A stretch of DNA of 64,000 nucleotides, taken from the NCBI RefSeq assembly GCF_022288725.1, contig NZ_JAKNTA010000006.1:384460-448459 (forward strand), given 5' to 3'. The stretch is from Kitasatospora sp. A2-31 (GTDB lineage: Bacteria > Actinomycetota > Actinomycetes > Streptomycetales > Streptomycetaceae). This document shows positions 9,151 to 17,701 of the stretch, piece by piece (position 1 is the first letter of the stretch; the number at the start of each line of letters is the position of its first letter). The notes beneath the pieces were generated by a model. The model ran no database searches. It was not told the origin of the DNA and saw only the letters and a program-made list of their open reading frames with translations. The position numbers and the translations under genes were made by a program.

Positions 9151-9188
9151 CCGGGCCGGTGCGGGGCGCACACCCCGCACCGGCCCGG
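9151..9188. terminator. Bidirectional hairpin terminator
   Basis: Perfect 16-bp stem (9151-9166 with 9173-9188) and a 6-nt loop, located between the converging DUF5691 and B12-binding genes. It can serve both transcripts. Confidence 0.8.
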
Positions 9189-9210
9189 CGAGCACTGTGG
9201 GACGGTCGGC

Positions 9211-9618
9211 TCAGCCCGCCGCGCGCAGGTTCGCCTCCACCCACGCCACCACGTCGCGGGTCGGTGTCCCGGGCGTGAAGATGTCCGCGACGCCCATCGC
9301 CTTGAGCTCGACGATGTCCTCGTCCGGGATGATGCCGCCGCAGAAGACCTTGATGTCCTCCGCCTCGCGCTCCTTCAGCAGCTCCAGGACGCGCGCGCAG
9401 AGCGTCATGTGTGCGCCGGAGAGGACGGAGAGGCCGATGCCGTCCGCGTCCTCCTGGATCGCGGTGTCGACGATCTGCTCGGGCGTCTGGTGCAGGCCTG
9501 TGTAGATGACCTCCATACCGGCGTCGCGCAGGGCGCGCGCGATCACCTTGGCGCCGCGGTCGTGACCGTCGAGCCCGGGCTTGGCGACCACCACACGGAT
9601 CGGGCCTGACACACCCAT
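9211..9618 (-). CDS. icmB: B12-binding small subunit of an acyl-CoA mutase
   Basis: 135 aa, a stand-alone cobalamin-binding domain. The base-off His motif DGHDRG (DxHxxG) is near residue 16, followed by LSVLSGAH (SxL) and FCGGIIP (GG). Family size and sequence match IcmB, the small subunit of isobutyryl-CoA mutase, which needs a separately encoded large subunit not present here. A methylmalonyl-CoA mutase-like or MeaA-related role cannot be excluded. The ATG at 9618 is chosen for AGGAGG upstream rather than the upstream in-frame codon. It has its own promoter region, divergent from the M23 gene. Confidence 0.85.
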   Translation of the reverse strand: MGVSGPIRVVVAKPGLDGHDRGAKVIARALRDAGMEVIYTGLHQTPEQIVDTAIQEDADGIGLSVLSGAHMTLCARVLELLKEREAEDIKVFCGGIIPDEDIVELKAMGVADIFTPGTPTRDVVAWVEANLRAAG

Positions 9619-9855
9619 CACTGCCTCCTGGACCTCGTCGTCCACCACCCCACCGGGCCTCGTGGGCCACGGGCGCGGTTAACCAGCAATAACCAACCTG
9701 AGGGGAGGTTAGCGCCACCCGGCCACCCTGGCCGCGCCGCCCCTCAATTGGAGGGGAAAATCACAGCGGGCCGGCCCGCGACCGCCCACCACCTGCCGGT
9801 TCACCCCGCGGAATGCGCGCCCGGCCCGCCCGCGACCCGCCGACCCACCTCTTGA

Positions 9856-9877
9856 CATCCGGACTTTTGTCCGCATG
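9856..9877 (+). promoter_or_regulatory. Palindrome overlapping the M23 promoter
   Basis: Inverted repeat CATCCGGAC-TTTT-GTCCGCATG with one mismatch. It overlaps the proposed -35 element of the peptidase gene, so it could be an operator. This is an inference; the cognate regulator is unknown. Confidence 0.4.
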
Positions 9878-9896
9878 TCGGCGTTGCGGCTACAGT
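9867..9896 (+). promoter_or_regulatory. Candidate promoter of the M23 peptidase gene
   Basis: TTGTCC, an 18-bp spacer and TACAGT, placing transcription start about 50-55 nt before the ATG. A better -35 (TTGACA at 9852-9857) lacks a matching -10. Confidence 0.4.
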
Positions 9897-9955
9897 CTCG
9901 GCAGTTTTCCCTCGCCCGATGACGTGCCCGAGGCCCACCGAGGAGGCAGCCCCCG

Positions 9956-10783
9956 ATGGCTCCCGATGCAGCCGCCCGCCCGACCCGGGCGGAGATGCGG
10001 ATGGCCGCCCGCGAGCAGTCGCGCGCCCAGCGCCGCGACGCCGCCAAGGCCGCCACCCGTACGGCTCTGCTGCGCGTCGCGCTGCCCTCGGTGGCCGCGC
10101 TCGGAGTGGCCGCCGCGGCCGCGGTCACCGTCCAGGGGGAGGCCGACCAGCGGCGCACCCAGGCGGCCGGCACGGTGCCCGAACAGGCCACCGCCGCCAC
10201 CGCCGCCGACGACGCACCGGCCCGGAACGCCGCCCAGCAGGCCCTCGCCGGGAACGGCGCCCCACAGGCCTCCCGCGCCGACGCCCGCGAGCCGCTCGCC
10301 GGGGCCCAGCCCGCCGGCGCGGCCGACCCCGGGAGCGCCGACCCGACCCAGGCCGTGGCCGCCGAGGCGCCGCAGCGACAGCGCCCGGCCGTCTCGCTCC
10401 CGGTGGCCCAGCACGGGCTGGGCGAGACGTTCGGCGCCGCCGGCACGCACTGGGCGAAGCTGCACACCGGCATCGACTTCCCGGTGGACGGCGGCACACC
10501 CGTCATGGCCGTCACCGACGGCACGATCCGCACGCAGTGGAACCCCTCGTACGGCTACATGACGATACTGAAGATGGCCGACGGCACCGAGGCCTGGTAC
10601 TGCCACCTGCGCTCGTACAAGATCCGCAAGGGGACGGTGAAGGCCGGGGACGTCATCGCCTTCGTCGGCAGCAGCGGGAACAGCACCGGTCCGCACCTGC
10701 ACTTCGAGATCCGCCCGGCGAGCGGCACCGGCCCGGTCGACCCGCTGCCCTGGTTCCTCGCCCAGGGCGTCGACCCGCGCTGA
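9956..10783 (+). CDS. M23 family metallopeptidase (LytM-type)
   Basis: 275 aa. A basic N-terminus is followed by one membrane segment (about residues 38-57), an Ala/Pro-rich linker and a C-terminal M23 domain. The zinc ligands are present: HTGID (His170, Asp174) and HLHFE (His247, His249). Such enzymes cleave peptidoglycan cross-links outside the membrane, and the anchor suggests exposure at the cell surface. GGAGG lies about 9 nt before the ATG. It converges with pcrA across a hairpin. Confidence 0.9.
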   Translation: MAPDAAARPTRAEMRMAAREQSRAQRRDAAKAATRTALLRVALPSVAALGVAAAAAVTVQGEADQRRTQAAGTVPEQATAATAADDAPARNAAQQALAGNGAPQASRADAREPLAGAQPAGAADPGSADPTQAVAAEAPQRQRPAVSLPVAQHGLGETFGAAGTHWAKLHTGIDFPVDGGTPVMAVTDGTIRTQWNPSYGYMTILKMADGTEAWYCHLRSYKIRKGTVKAGDVIAFVGSSGNSTGPHLHFEIRPASGTGPVDPLPWFLAQGVDPR

Positions 10784-10822
10784 TCCTCCGGCGCTGATCC
10801 GCCGGCGCGGGCCGCGCCCGGA

Positions 10823-10881
10823 GCCCGCCCCGCCGGTCGGGCCGGGCCGGGCGGGGCCGCGGACCGACCGGCGGGACGGGC
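10823..10881. terminator. Hairpin between M23 and pcrA genes
   Basis: 18-bp inverted repeat with one mismatch (10823-10840 with 10864-10881) and a 23-nt GC-rich loop, directly against the pcrA stop codon. It could terminate both converging transcripts. Confidence 0.6.
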
Positions 10882-10882
10882 C

Positions 10883-13510
10883 TCAGAGCTTCTCGACCGG
10901 CGCGTACCGCAGCAGCAACTGCTTGCGGCCCTCCGTCCCGAAGTCCACCGTGGCCTGCGCCTTGTCACCGACGCCGGTGGTGGCCACCACCGTGCCCAGG
11001 CCGAAGGTGTCGTGGGTGACGCGGTCCCCGACCGCCAGCGCCACGACCTCGCGCTCGACCGCCGCACCCGAGCGCCGCGCCGACTGGCCCCAGCCCGCCT
11101 TCGGCGAGGCCGCCGCCGAACCGCGCGCCGCGCCGCGCGCGGAACCGCCGCCCGAACCGGCCCCCCGGCCGCCCCAGGACGACCCCGAGGTGTAGCCCCG
11201 CGAGGCCGGCGACGTAGCCGCCCCGGTCCGCTTCCACTCCACCAGCGAGTCCGGGATCTCCTCCAGGAACCGCGACGCCGGGTTGTACGCGGGCTGGCCC
11301 CAGGCGCTGCGCAGCACCGAGCGGGTCAGGTAGAGCCGCTCCCGCGCCCGGGTGAGCCCGACGTACGCGAGCCGGCGCTCCTCCTCCAGCTCCTTGACCT
11401 GGTTGAGCGCCCGCATGTGCGGGAAGATCCCGTCCTCCATGCCGGTCAGGAAGACCACCGGGAACTCCAGGCCCTTGGCGGTGTGCAGGGTCATCATCGT
11501 GATGACGCCCTGCCCCTCCTGGTCCTCGTCCGGGATCTGGTCGGAGTCGGCGACCAGCGCGACCCGCTCCAGGAAGTCGGCCAGCGAACCGACCGGCGGC
11601 GTGCCCTCCTCGCCGGCGTCGGGCCGCTCGCCCGGGTCCTGCTCGTACTCCAGGGCGACCGAGGCGAGCTCCTGGAGGTTCTCCACCCGGGTCTCGTCCT
11701 GCGGGTCGGTCGAGGACTGCAGCTCGGCGAGGTAGCCGGTCTCCTCCAGCACCGCCTCCAGCACCGCGGCCGGCCCGGCGCCCGACTCGACGACCTGCCG
11801 CAGCCCGGCCATCAGCTGGTTGAACTTCTTCACCGCGTTGGCCGAGCGCGCGGCCATGCCGTACGCCTCGTCGACCCGCAGCAGCGCCTGGGCGAAGGAG
11901 ATCCGCTCCCGCGAGGCGAGGGCGTCGATCATCGCCTCGGCCCGCTCGCCGATGCCGCGCTTGGGCACGTTGAGGATCCGGCGCAGCGGCACGGTGTCCT
12001 CCGGGTTGGAGAGCACCCGCAGGTACGCCAGGACGTCCCGGACCTCCTTGCGCTCGTAGAAGCGCACCCCGCCGACCACCTTGTACGGCAGGCCGACCCG
12101 GATGAACACCTCCTCGAACACGCGGGACTGGGCGTTGGTCCGGTAGAAGATCGCGACGTCGCCGGGCCTGGCCTCGTCCTTGTCGGTGAGCCGGTCGATC
12201 TCGTCGGCGATGAACTGGGCCTCGCCGTGCTCGTCGTCCGCGACGTAGCCGACGACCTTCTCGCCGTGCTCGCCGGCCGTCCAGAGCTTCTTCTCCCGCC
12301 GGTTGGCGTTGCGCTCGATGACGGCGTTGGCGGCGCTCAGGATGGTCTGCGTGGAGCGGTAGTTCTGCTCCAGCAGGATGGTCGTCGCGTCGGGGTAGTC
12401 CTCCTCGAACTGGAGGATGTTGCGGATCGTCGCGCCTCGGAAGGCGTAGATCGACTGGTCCGCGTCACCGACCACGCAGAGCTCGGCGGGCGGCACCTCG
12501 GCCAGCCGGCCGGCCGCCGGGTTCACGTAGTCGCCGTCGGCGGTGCGCTTCGGGGCGTCCGCGACCGCGCCGCCGCTCAGCTCGCGGACCAGCGTGTACT
12601 GGGCGTGGTTGGTGTCCTGGTACTCGTCGACCAGGATGTGGCGGAACCGGCGGCGGTAGTGCTCGGCGACGTCGGGGAAGGCCTGCAGCAGGTTCACCGT
12701 CGTCATGATGATGTCGTCGAAGTCGAGCGCGTTGGCCTCGCGCAGCCGCCGCTGGTAGAGGAAGTACGCCTCGGCGAGCTTCTTCTCCATCGGGTTGGCG
12801 GCCTGGTCGGCGTAGGTCTCCTCGTCGATCAGCTCGTTCTTCAGGTTGCTGATCTTCGCGGTGAAGGACTTCGGCGGGAACTGCTTCGGGTCCAGGTCGA
12901 GGTCCCGGCAGACCAGCGACATCAGCCGCTGCGAGTCCGCCGAGTCGTAGATCGAGAACGACGAGGTGAAGCCGAGCAGCTTGGACTCGCGGCGCAGGAT
13001 CCGCACGCAGGCGCTGTGGAAGGTGGAGACCCACATCGCCCGGGCGCGCGGGCCGACCAGCTGCTCGACGCGCTCGCGCATCTCGCCGGCGGCCTTGTTG
13101 GTGAAGGTGATGGCCAGGATCTCGCCCGGCTGCACCCCGCGCGCGCCCAGCAGGTAGGCGATCCGGTGGGTCAGGACGCGCGTCTTGCCGGAGCCGGCGC
13201 CGGCCACGATGAGCAGCGGCGAGCCCGCGTGCAGCACCGCCTCGCGCTGCGGGTCGTTCATGCCCTCCAGCAGCTGCGCCGGGTCCACCACCGTCCGGGC
13301 GGCGCCGTTGCGGTACCAGGCGTCCCGCTCGGCCTCGGCGGCGTGGTCGGTGTGGAAGAGGCCCTCCGGGATCGACTCCTCGTACGCCTCGTACGGGAGG
13401 TCGTCCTCGTACGGCGGCGGCTCCTCGTCGATGGGCGCGGGCTGCTGCTTCGACCCGGCGGCGGGGGCCTCGAAGCCGGGGAGCGGGAGGTCGTCAAAGA
13501 GGCTACTCAT
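10883..13510 (-). CDS. pcrA: ATP-dependent DNA helicase PcrA (UvrD family)
   Basis: 875 aa superfamily 1A 3'-5' helicase acting in repair and replication. After an acidic, Pro-rich extension of about 75 residues come the Q-motif region MNDPQREAV, Walker A GAGSGKT (104-110), DEYQDTN (motif II), GDADQSIYAFRG (motif III) and LTRARERLYLTRS (motif VI). The C-terminus ends in the Tudor-like VGDRVTHDTFGLGTVV module typical of PcrA. Length fits the actinobacterial family. It reads leftwards from a 174-bp spacer carrying tandem repeats. Confidence 0.95.
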   Translation of the reverse strand: MSSLFDDLPLPGFEAPAAGSKQQPAPIDEEPPPYEDDLPYEAYEESIPEGLFHTDHAAEAERDAWYRNGAARTVVDPAQLLEGMNDPQREAVLHAGSPLLIVAGAGSGKTRVLTHRIAYLLGARGVQPGEILAITFTNKAAGEMRERVEQLVGPRARAMWVSTFHSACVRILRRESKLLGFTSSFSIYDSADSQRLMSLVCRDLDLDPKQFPPKSFTAKISNLKNELIDEETYADQAANPMEKKLAEAYFLYQRRLREANALDFDDIIMTTVNLLQAFPDVAEHYRRRFRHILVDEYQDTNHAQYTLVRELSGGAVADAPKRTADGDYVNPAAGRLAEVPPAELCVVGDADQSIYAFRGATIRNILQFEEDYPDATTILLEQNYRSTQTILSAANAVIERNANRREKKLWTAGEHGEKVVGYVADDEHGEAQFIADEIDRLTDKDEARPGDVAIFYRTNAQSRVFEEVFIRVGLPYKVVGGVRFYERKEVRDVLAYLRVLSNPEDTVPLRRILNVPKRGIGERAEAMIDALASRERISFAQALLRVDEAYGMAARSANAVKKFNQLMAGLRQVVESGAGPAAVLEAVLEETGYLAELQSSTDPQDETRVENLQELASVALEYEQDPGERPDAGEEGTPPVGSLADFLERVALVADSDQIPDEDQEGQGVITMMTLHTAKGLEFPVVFLTGMEDGIFPHMRALNQVKELEEERRLAYVGLTRARERLYLTRSVLRSAWGQPAYNPASRFLEEIPDSLVEWKRTGAATSPASRGYTSGSSWGGRGAGSGGGSARGAARGSAAASPKAGWGQSARRSGAAVEREVVALAVGDRVTHDTFGLGTVVATTGVGDKAQATVDFGTEGRKQLLLRYAPVEKL

Positions 13511-13593
13511 GGCACATCGAGTCTATGGCCCCGCACCGACAAGCCCGCCCGGCCCCGACGGACCGGGCGGGCGGGCACGGCGGACCGGGCGGG

Positions 13594-13658
13594 ACCCGAC
13601 GGACCGGGCCGGCTGAACCCGACGGACCGGGCCGGCTGGACCCGACGGACCGGCCGGC
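13594..13658. repeat. 23-bp tandem repeat upstream of pcrA
   Basis: Two full copies and a partial third of a 23-bp unit beginning ACCCGACGGACCGGGCCGG (starts 13594, 13617, 13640). It lies between the response-regulator stop and the pcrA start, so it may sit in the pcrA leader or promoter. Confidence 0.85.
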
Positions 13659-13684
13659 AGGCCCCGCCGGGCCCGTGGACCGGC

Positions 13685-14362
13685 TCAGACCAGGCGGCGG
13701 GCGGTGGCCCAGCGGGTCAGCTCGTGCCGGTTGCTCAGCTGGAGCTTGCGCAGCACCGCCGAGACGTGGCTCTCCACCGTCTTCACCGAGATGAACAGCT
13801 GCTTGGCGATCTCCTTGTACGCGTAGCCGCGGGCGATCAGCCGCAGCACCTCGCGCTCGCGCTGGGTCAGCCGGTCGAGGTCCTCGTCCACCGGCGGGGT
13901 GTCGGTGGCCGCGAAGGCGTCGAGCACGAAGCCGGCCAGCCGGGGCGAGAACACCGCGTCGCCGTCGGCGATCCGGAAGATCGCGTCCACCAGGTCGGTG
14001 CCGGTGATGGTCTTGGTGACGTAGCCCCGGGCGCCGCCGCGGATCACGCCGATCACGTCCTCCGCCGCGTCGGAGACGGAGAGCGCGAGGAACTTGACCC
14101 CGCCCGGCTCCCCCATCAGCCCGGCCGAGCGGCGCAGCACCTCGACGCCGCCGCCACCGGGCAGGTGGACGTCGAGCAGCACCACGTCCGGCCGGGTCTC
14201 GGCGACCACCCGGACCGCGGACTCGACGTCGTCGGCCTCGCCGACCACGTCGATGCCGGTCGCCTCGGTGCGCCCGATCTCGGCCCGGACCCCCGTCCGG
14301 AACATCCGGTGGTCGTCGACCAGCACGACCCGCGCGGTCCTGTCCGGCGCTGCCTCAGTCAT
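13685..14362 (-). CDS. NarL/LuxR-type response regulator (LiaR-like)
   Basis: 225 aa. Receiver domain with the acidic pocket VLVDDH, phospho-acceptor Asp in LLDVHLP and Lys in YVTKTITG. The C-terminal LuxR helix-turn-helix starts at LTQREREVL and includes VKTVESHV. Its start overlaps the end of the sensor-kinase gene by 8 nt, so the two are translationally coupled as a two-component pair. With the divergent PspC/LiaF-like gene it resembles a cell-envelope stress system; the signal is inferred, not shown. Confidence 0.92.
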   Translation of the reverse strand: MTEAAPDRTARVVLVDDHRMFRTGVRAEIGRTEATGIDVVGEADDVESAVRVVAETRPDVVLLDVHLPGGGGVEVLRRSAGLMGEPGGVKFLALSVSDAAEDVIGVIRGGARGYVTKTITGTDLVDAIFRIADGDAVFSPRLAGFVLDAFAATDTPPVDEDLDRLTQREREVLRLIARGYAYKEIAKQLFISVKTVESHVSAVLRKLQLSNRHELTRWATARRLV

Positions 14363-15824
14363 TCGCTCTCTCCATCTCCAGCTCGACCTCGGTCCCGCCG
14401 TCCGGCGCGGGCCGCACCCGTGCGGTGCCGCCGTTGCGCTTCATCCGGCCGAGGATCGACTCCCGTACTCCCATCCGGTCCTCGGGCACCGAGTCGGGGT
14501 CGAAGCCGGGTCCGTGGTCGCGGACGAACACCATCACGGTCCTCCCCTCGACCTCGGCGTAGACCTGGACCGGTCCCCCGCCACCGTACTTGGCCGCGTT
14601 GACCGTCGCCTCCCTCGCGGCCTGCATCTGGGCCGCGATCCGCTCGTCCATCGGGCAGTCGCCGACGATGACCAGCTCGACCGGGACGCCGTGGCGGTCC
14701 TCGACCTCGGCGACCACCGCGCGCAGGCTCTCCGCCATGGTGTCCGGCGCGGCCTCGGCGGCGGCCTCCGGCCGGTACAGCCAGAGCCGCAGCTCGCGCT
14801 CCTGGGCCCGGGCGAGCCGCAGCACTTCCTTCGGGTCCTCGGCCCGACGCTGGATCAGGGTCAGTGTGTGCAGCACCGAGTCGTGGACGTGCGCGGCGAT
14901 CTCGGCCCGCTCCTGGGCGCGGATGCGGGCGGTGCGCTCGGCGCCGAGGTCCTGCCACATCCGCAGCGCGTACGGGCCGACCAGCACCAGCACGCCGGCC
15001 AGCACCGCGAGCGCGGCCTCGATCACCGAGCCGATGGTGGAGCCACTGCCCTGCAGGGCGAGGAAGGCGATGGTGCCGACCACCACCAGCAGCACGCCGG
15101 CGCCGACCCGGGTGTAGGCGCCGCGGCGCTTCTCGCCCTCCTCCAGACCGAACCAGCGCTGCCAGCGCGAGTCGTCGGCCTGCCGCCAGACCAGCGCGAC
15201 ACCGACGCCGATGGCCAGCAGCGGCCAGGTGTACGGCCGGGCGGTCTGCACGCCGAGAGCGCTCAGCAGGGCGATCAGGCCGATCACCACCATGACCAGC
15301 GCGGCGAGCTGCCCGAGGCCGCCCTGGCGCGGCGCGGCCGCCCGGACCTGCGCGGGCTCGGCGCCCGGCACGGTGGCGGGCTCGCCCTGCAGGGCGTGCT
15401 GCAGCAGCTCCCGCAGCCGGCCGATCCGGCCGCGCCGGCCCTTGCTCAGCTCCGCGCCGGGCGCGCCGGAGGCCTGCCAGGAGCCGGCCGGGACGAAGGC
15501 CCCGTTGACGTACACCCAGTGCGCGCCGCCGCGCTGCGCGGGCTCGCCGATGCCGATCGGCACCACGAACCAGAACGCCGCGTACAGCAGGGCACCGATC
15601 CCCTGCGCGAAGAAGAGCAGGACGAAGGCGACCCGGACCCAGGCGACCGGGAGCCCCAGGTGCACCGCCAGACCGTGCGCGACCCCGCCGAGCATGCGGC
15701 CCTGCGGGCTGCGGTAGAGGCGCCGGTAGGGCGGCCGGCCCTCGCCGGGCACGGTCGGATCGCCGCCCGGCGACGGCGGGGCGTCGGGGACGAGCGGACG
15801 GGGGTCGGTACCGGGGGCTGCCAC
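14355..15824 (-). CDS. Sensor histidine kinase with N-terminal PspC domain
   Basis: 489 aa. A PspC domain (RSPQGRMLGGVAHGLAVHLG, about residues 38-57, then its membrane segment) is followed by several further membrane segments, a HisKA_3 dimerisation region with the phospho-acceptor in HVHDSVLHTL, and a HATPase_c domain (NAAKYGG, DHGPGFD). This architecture is typical of actinobacterial envelope-stress kinases. The start is a GTG with only a weak ribosome binding site. The gene is divergent from the PspC/LiaF-like gene across 124 bp. Confidence 0.92.
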   Translation of the reverse strand: MAAPGTDPRPLVPDAPPSPGGDPTVPGEGRPPYRRLYRSPQGRMLGGVAHGLAVHLGLPVAWVRVAFVLLFFAQGIGALLYAAFWFVVPIGIGEPAQRGGAHWVYVNGAFVPAGSWQASGAPGAELSKGRRGRIGRLRELLQHALQGEPATVPGAEPAQVRAAAPRQGGLGQLAALVMVVIGLIALLSALGVQTARPYTWPLLAIGVGVALVWRQADDSRWQRWFGLEEGEKRRGAYTRVGAGVLLVVVGTIAFLALQGSGSTIGSVIEAALAVLAGVLVLVGPYALRMWQDLGAERTARIRAQERAEIAAHVHDSVLHTLTLIQRRAEDPKEVLRLARAQERELRLWLYRPEAAAEAAPDTMAESLRAVVAEVEDRHGVPVELVIVGDCPMDERIAAQMQAAREATVNAAKYGGGGPVQVYAEVEGRTVMVFVRDHGPGFDPDSVPEDRMGVRESILGRMKRNGGTARVRPAPDGGTEVELEMERAND

Positions 15825-15948
15825 GCCACCGATCGTTCCACGCGGCCGGGTGCAGGCGCATCAGGGTCGGTCCCTACCCCCTCTCAGGGACAAGTCAGGG
15901 TACGGACAGGGCCGCGAACGGTTGGGCCGGCGTCCGGGAGCCACCAGG

Positions 15949-17406
15949 ATGGTGGGCATGACCGAGGACCACCGCATCCAGGAGGCCGGGCCGAGCGCCC
16001 CGCCGGCGCCGGACCGCCGCCCGCTGAACCGGACCGAGCACCACCGCGTGGTCGCCGGCGTCTGCGGCGGCCTCGGCCGGCACCTGGACATCGACCCGGT
16101 GGTCTTCCGCGTCGTGACGGTGGTGCTCTGCCTCTCCGGCGGCCTCGGCCTCTTCCTGTACGGGCTGGCCTGGCTGGTCGTGCCGACCGAGCCGGTCCCG
16201 GACGGCAAGGGCGGCAGCCGGGCGGGCCGCACCGAGCTCCAGCGGGTGCTCACCGGCCGGGTGGACGGCCAGTCGGTCGGCGCGGTGCTGCTGACCGTGA
16301 TCGGCACCGGCGTCTTCTTCTCCTCGATGGGCGACGGCGACCAGTTCTTCCCGCTGCTGCTGCTCGCCGCGCTGGTCTTCCTGGCCGTCCGCTACGACCC
16401 GGAGCGCCGCCGCGGCCGGGTGCGCGGGCGCCGGCGCGGACGGGAGCACCGGCACGGCCCGTACGACCGGCTCCTCCCCGAGGCGGAGGCGGAGGCGACG
16501 GTCCCGGGCACCCCCTGGACGCGCCCGGCCGAGGACGAGGCGATCCGCGAGCGGCACGCCCGGGAGCGGGCCGCCGGGACGGTGCCGGTCGACACCCCGC
16601 ACGCCGGCCCGACCGGTTACCTCTGGGACCCGCGCCACCCCGAGCGCAACCCGTACGGCGAGGCGGCCGCGCCCCCGCCCGGGGGCGCGGCCCAGCCCTG
16701 GTGGCAGCGCACCGACCTGCCGCAGGGGGACCCGCTGCGCAAGAGCGGCCCGGCCGCCCCGCCCCGGCCGCCGGTCGTGGTGCACCGGCGCCGGCACGAG
16801 CACTCGCCGCTCTCCGTCATCGGGCTGCTGCTGGCGGCCGGGGCGGCCACCGCGGTCTGGTCGGCCTCCTCCCGGGGGCACAGCGTCACGGTGGTGAGCG
16901 CCGCGGGGCTGGCGACGGCGCTGCTGGTGATCGGGTTGACGCTGCTGGTCGGCGCGAAGTTCGGCCGGGCCCGCAAGCTGGTCGTGCCCGGGCTGCTGCT
17001 GACGCTGGCGCTCACCTTCGTCGGCCACTCGCCGACGTCGATGCAGAACGCGGCCGGCGAGCGCACCTGGACGGTCACCACGGCCACCGAGCTGGAGGAG
17101 CGTTACAGTCTCGGCGCCGGCGAGATGCGGCTCGACCTCGGCGGGCTGGACCCGGCGGGCGCCACCCTGGCGACCACCGTGGAGCTCGGCGCGGGACAGC
17201 TGACCGTGACCCTGCCCCGGGACGTGACGGTGAACCTGACGGCCCGGGTGCTGCTCGGCGACGTCAAGGCCCCGGGGGAGCCGGTCAGCCGGGAGAACGT
17301 CACGCGCGAGTACCAGTACCACCCGTTGAACGGTCAGACATCCAAGGGCACGCTCGACCTGAAACTGACGGTCGGGCTCGGCGACATCAAGGTGGTCCAG
17401 TCGTGA
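15949..17406 (+). CDS. PspC domain membrane protein with LiaF-like C-terminus
   Basis: About 485 aa. An N-terminal PspC domain (HHRVVAGVCGGLGRHLDIDP) is followed by hydrophobic segments, a charged Pro-rich cytoplasmic region, three more membrane segments and a C-terminal beta-rich domain. That last part (LGAGEMRLDLGGLDP, VTLPRDVTV, VGLGDIKVV) resembles the LiaF-type cell-wall response domain. LiaF proteins restrain their cognate sensor kinase in Firmicutes, and the divergent PspC kinase next door suggests the same here. ATG at 15949 has GGGAG 8 nt upstream; ATG at 15958 is an alternative. Confidence 0.85.
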   Translation: MVGMTEDHRIQEAGPSAPPAPDRRPLNRTEHHRVVAGVCGGLGRHLDIDPVVFRVVTVVLCLSGGLGLFLYGLAWLVVPTEPVPDGKGGSRAGRTELQRVLTGRVDGQSVGAVLLTVIGTGVFFSSMGDGDQFFPLLLLAALVFLAVRYDPERRRGRVRGRRRGREHRHGPYDRLLPEAEAEATVPGTPWTRPAEDEAIRERHARERAAGTVPVDTPHAGPTGYLWDPRHPERNPYGEAAAPPPGGAAQPWWQRTDLPQGDPLRKSGPAAPPRPPVVVHRRRHEHSPLSVIGLLLAAGAATAVWSASSRGHSVTVVSAAGLATALLVIGLTLLVGAKFGRARKLVVPGLLLTLALTFVGHSPTSMQNAAGERTWTVTTATELEERYSLGAGEMRLDLGGLDPAGATLATTVELGAGQLTVTLPRDVTVNLTARVLLGDVKAPGEPVSRENVTREYQYHPLNGQTSKGTLDLKLTVGLGDIKVVQS

Positions 17407-17627
17407 GGAAGCACCAGCTCGATCTCTTCTCGCTGATCGCGGGCGGGCTGTTCACCGTGATCGCGGTGCTGTACCTGGTGGCCGCGCTCAACCACCAGTC
17501 GGTGAACGGCCGGATCGTCCTCCCGGTGACCTTCATCGTGCTGGGCGTCGGGGGGCTGGTCGGCGCGGTCGCGGCGATGGCCCGGCGCGGCCGCCCGGAC
17601 GAGCCGGAGCAGGACGACACGTTCTGA
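17403..17627 (+). CDS. Small two-pass membrane protein
   Basis: 74 aa. Two hydrophobic helices (about residues 8-28 and 38-58) and an acidic tail (DEPEQDDTF). The GTG start overlaps the stop of the PspC/LiaF-like gene (GTGA), so translation is coupled and the two products probably act together. No family name could be assigned. A very strong palindromic hairpin follows. Confidence 0.8.
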   Translation: MRKHQLDLFSLIAGGLFTVIAVLYLVAALNHQSVNGRIVLPVTFIVLGVGGLVGAVAAMARRGRPDEPEQDDTF

Positions 17628-17646
17628 GCGAGCACGAGGAGCACGA

Positions 17647-17690
17647 GGAGGCGGAGGCGGGTCGCCGTACGGCGACCCGCCTCCGCCTCC
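17647..17690. terminator. Perfect 44-bp palindrome, bidirectional terminator
   Basis: 20-bp perfect arms (17647-17666 and 17671-17690) around GTAC, which is itself a palindrome. It lies between the converging small membrane protein and DoxX-Rieske genes. Confidence 0.85.
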
Positions 17691-17701
17691 GGGCGAGCAG
17701 C

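Larger units (their letters stand above)
9619..9955. other. Divergent regulatory region, icmB / M23 peptidase
   Basis: 337 bp between divergent genes. It contains a short inverted repeat AACCT-N6-AGGTT near 9695-9710, a second one (CCCCTC-N5-GAGGGG) at about 9740-9756, and the M23 promoter and operator-like palindrome listed separately. No coding pattern was seen. Confidence 0.5.

Noticed and set aside
9619..9955. Cyclic-di-AMP (ydaO-type) riboswitch before the M23 gene
   Set aside because: Such riboswitches precede some actinobacterial wall hydrolases, but the predicted leader here is only about 55 nt, too short.
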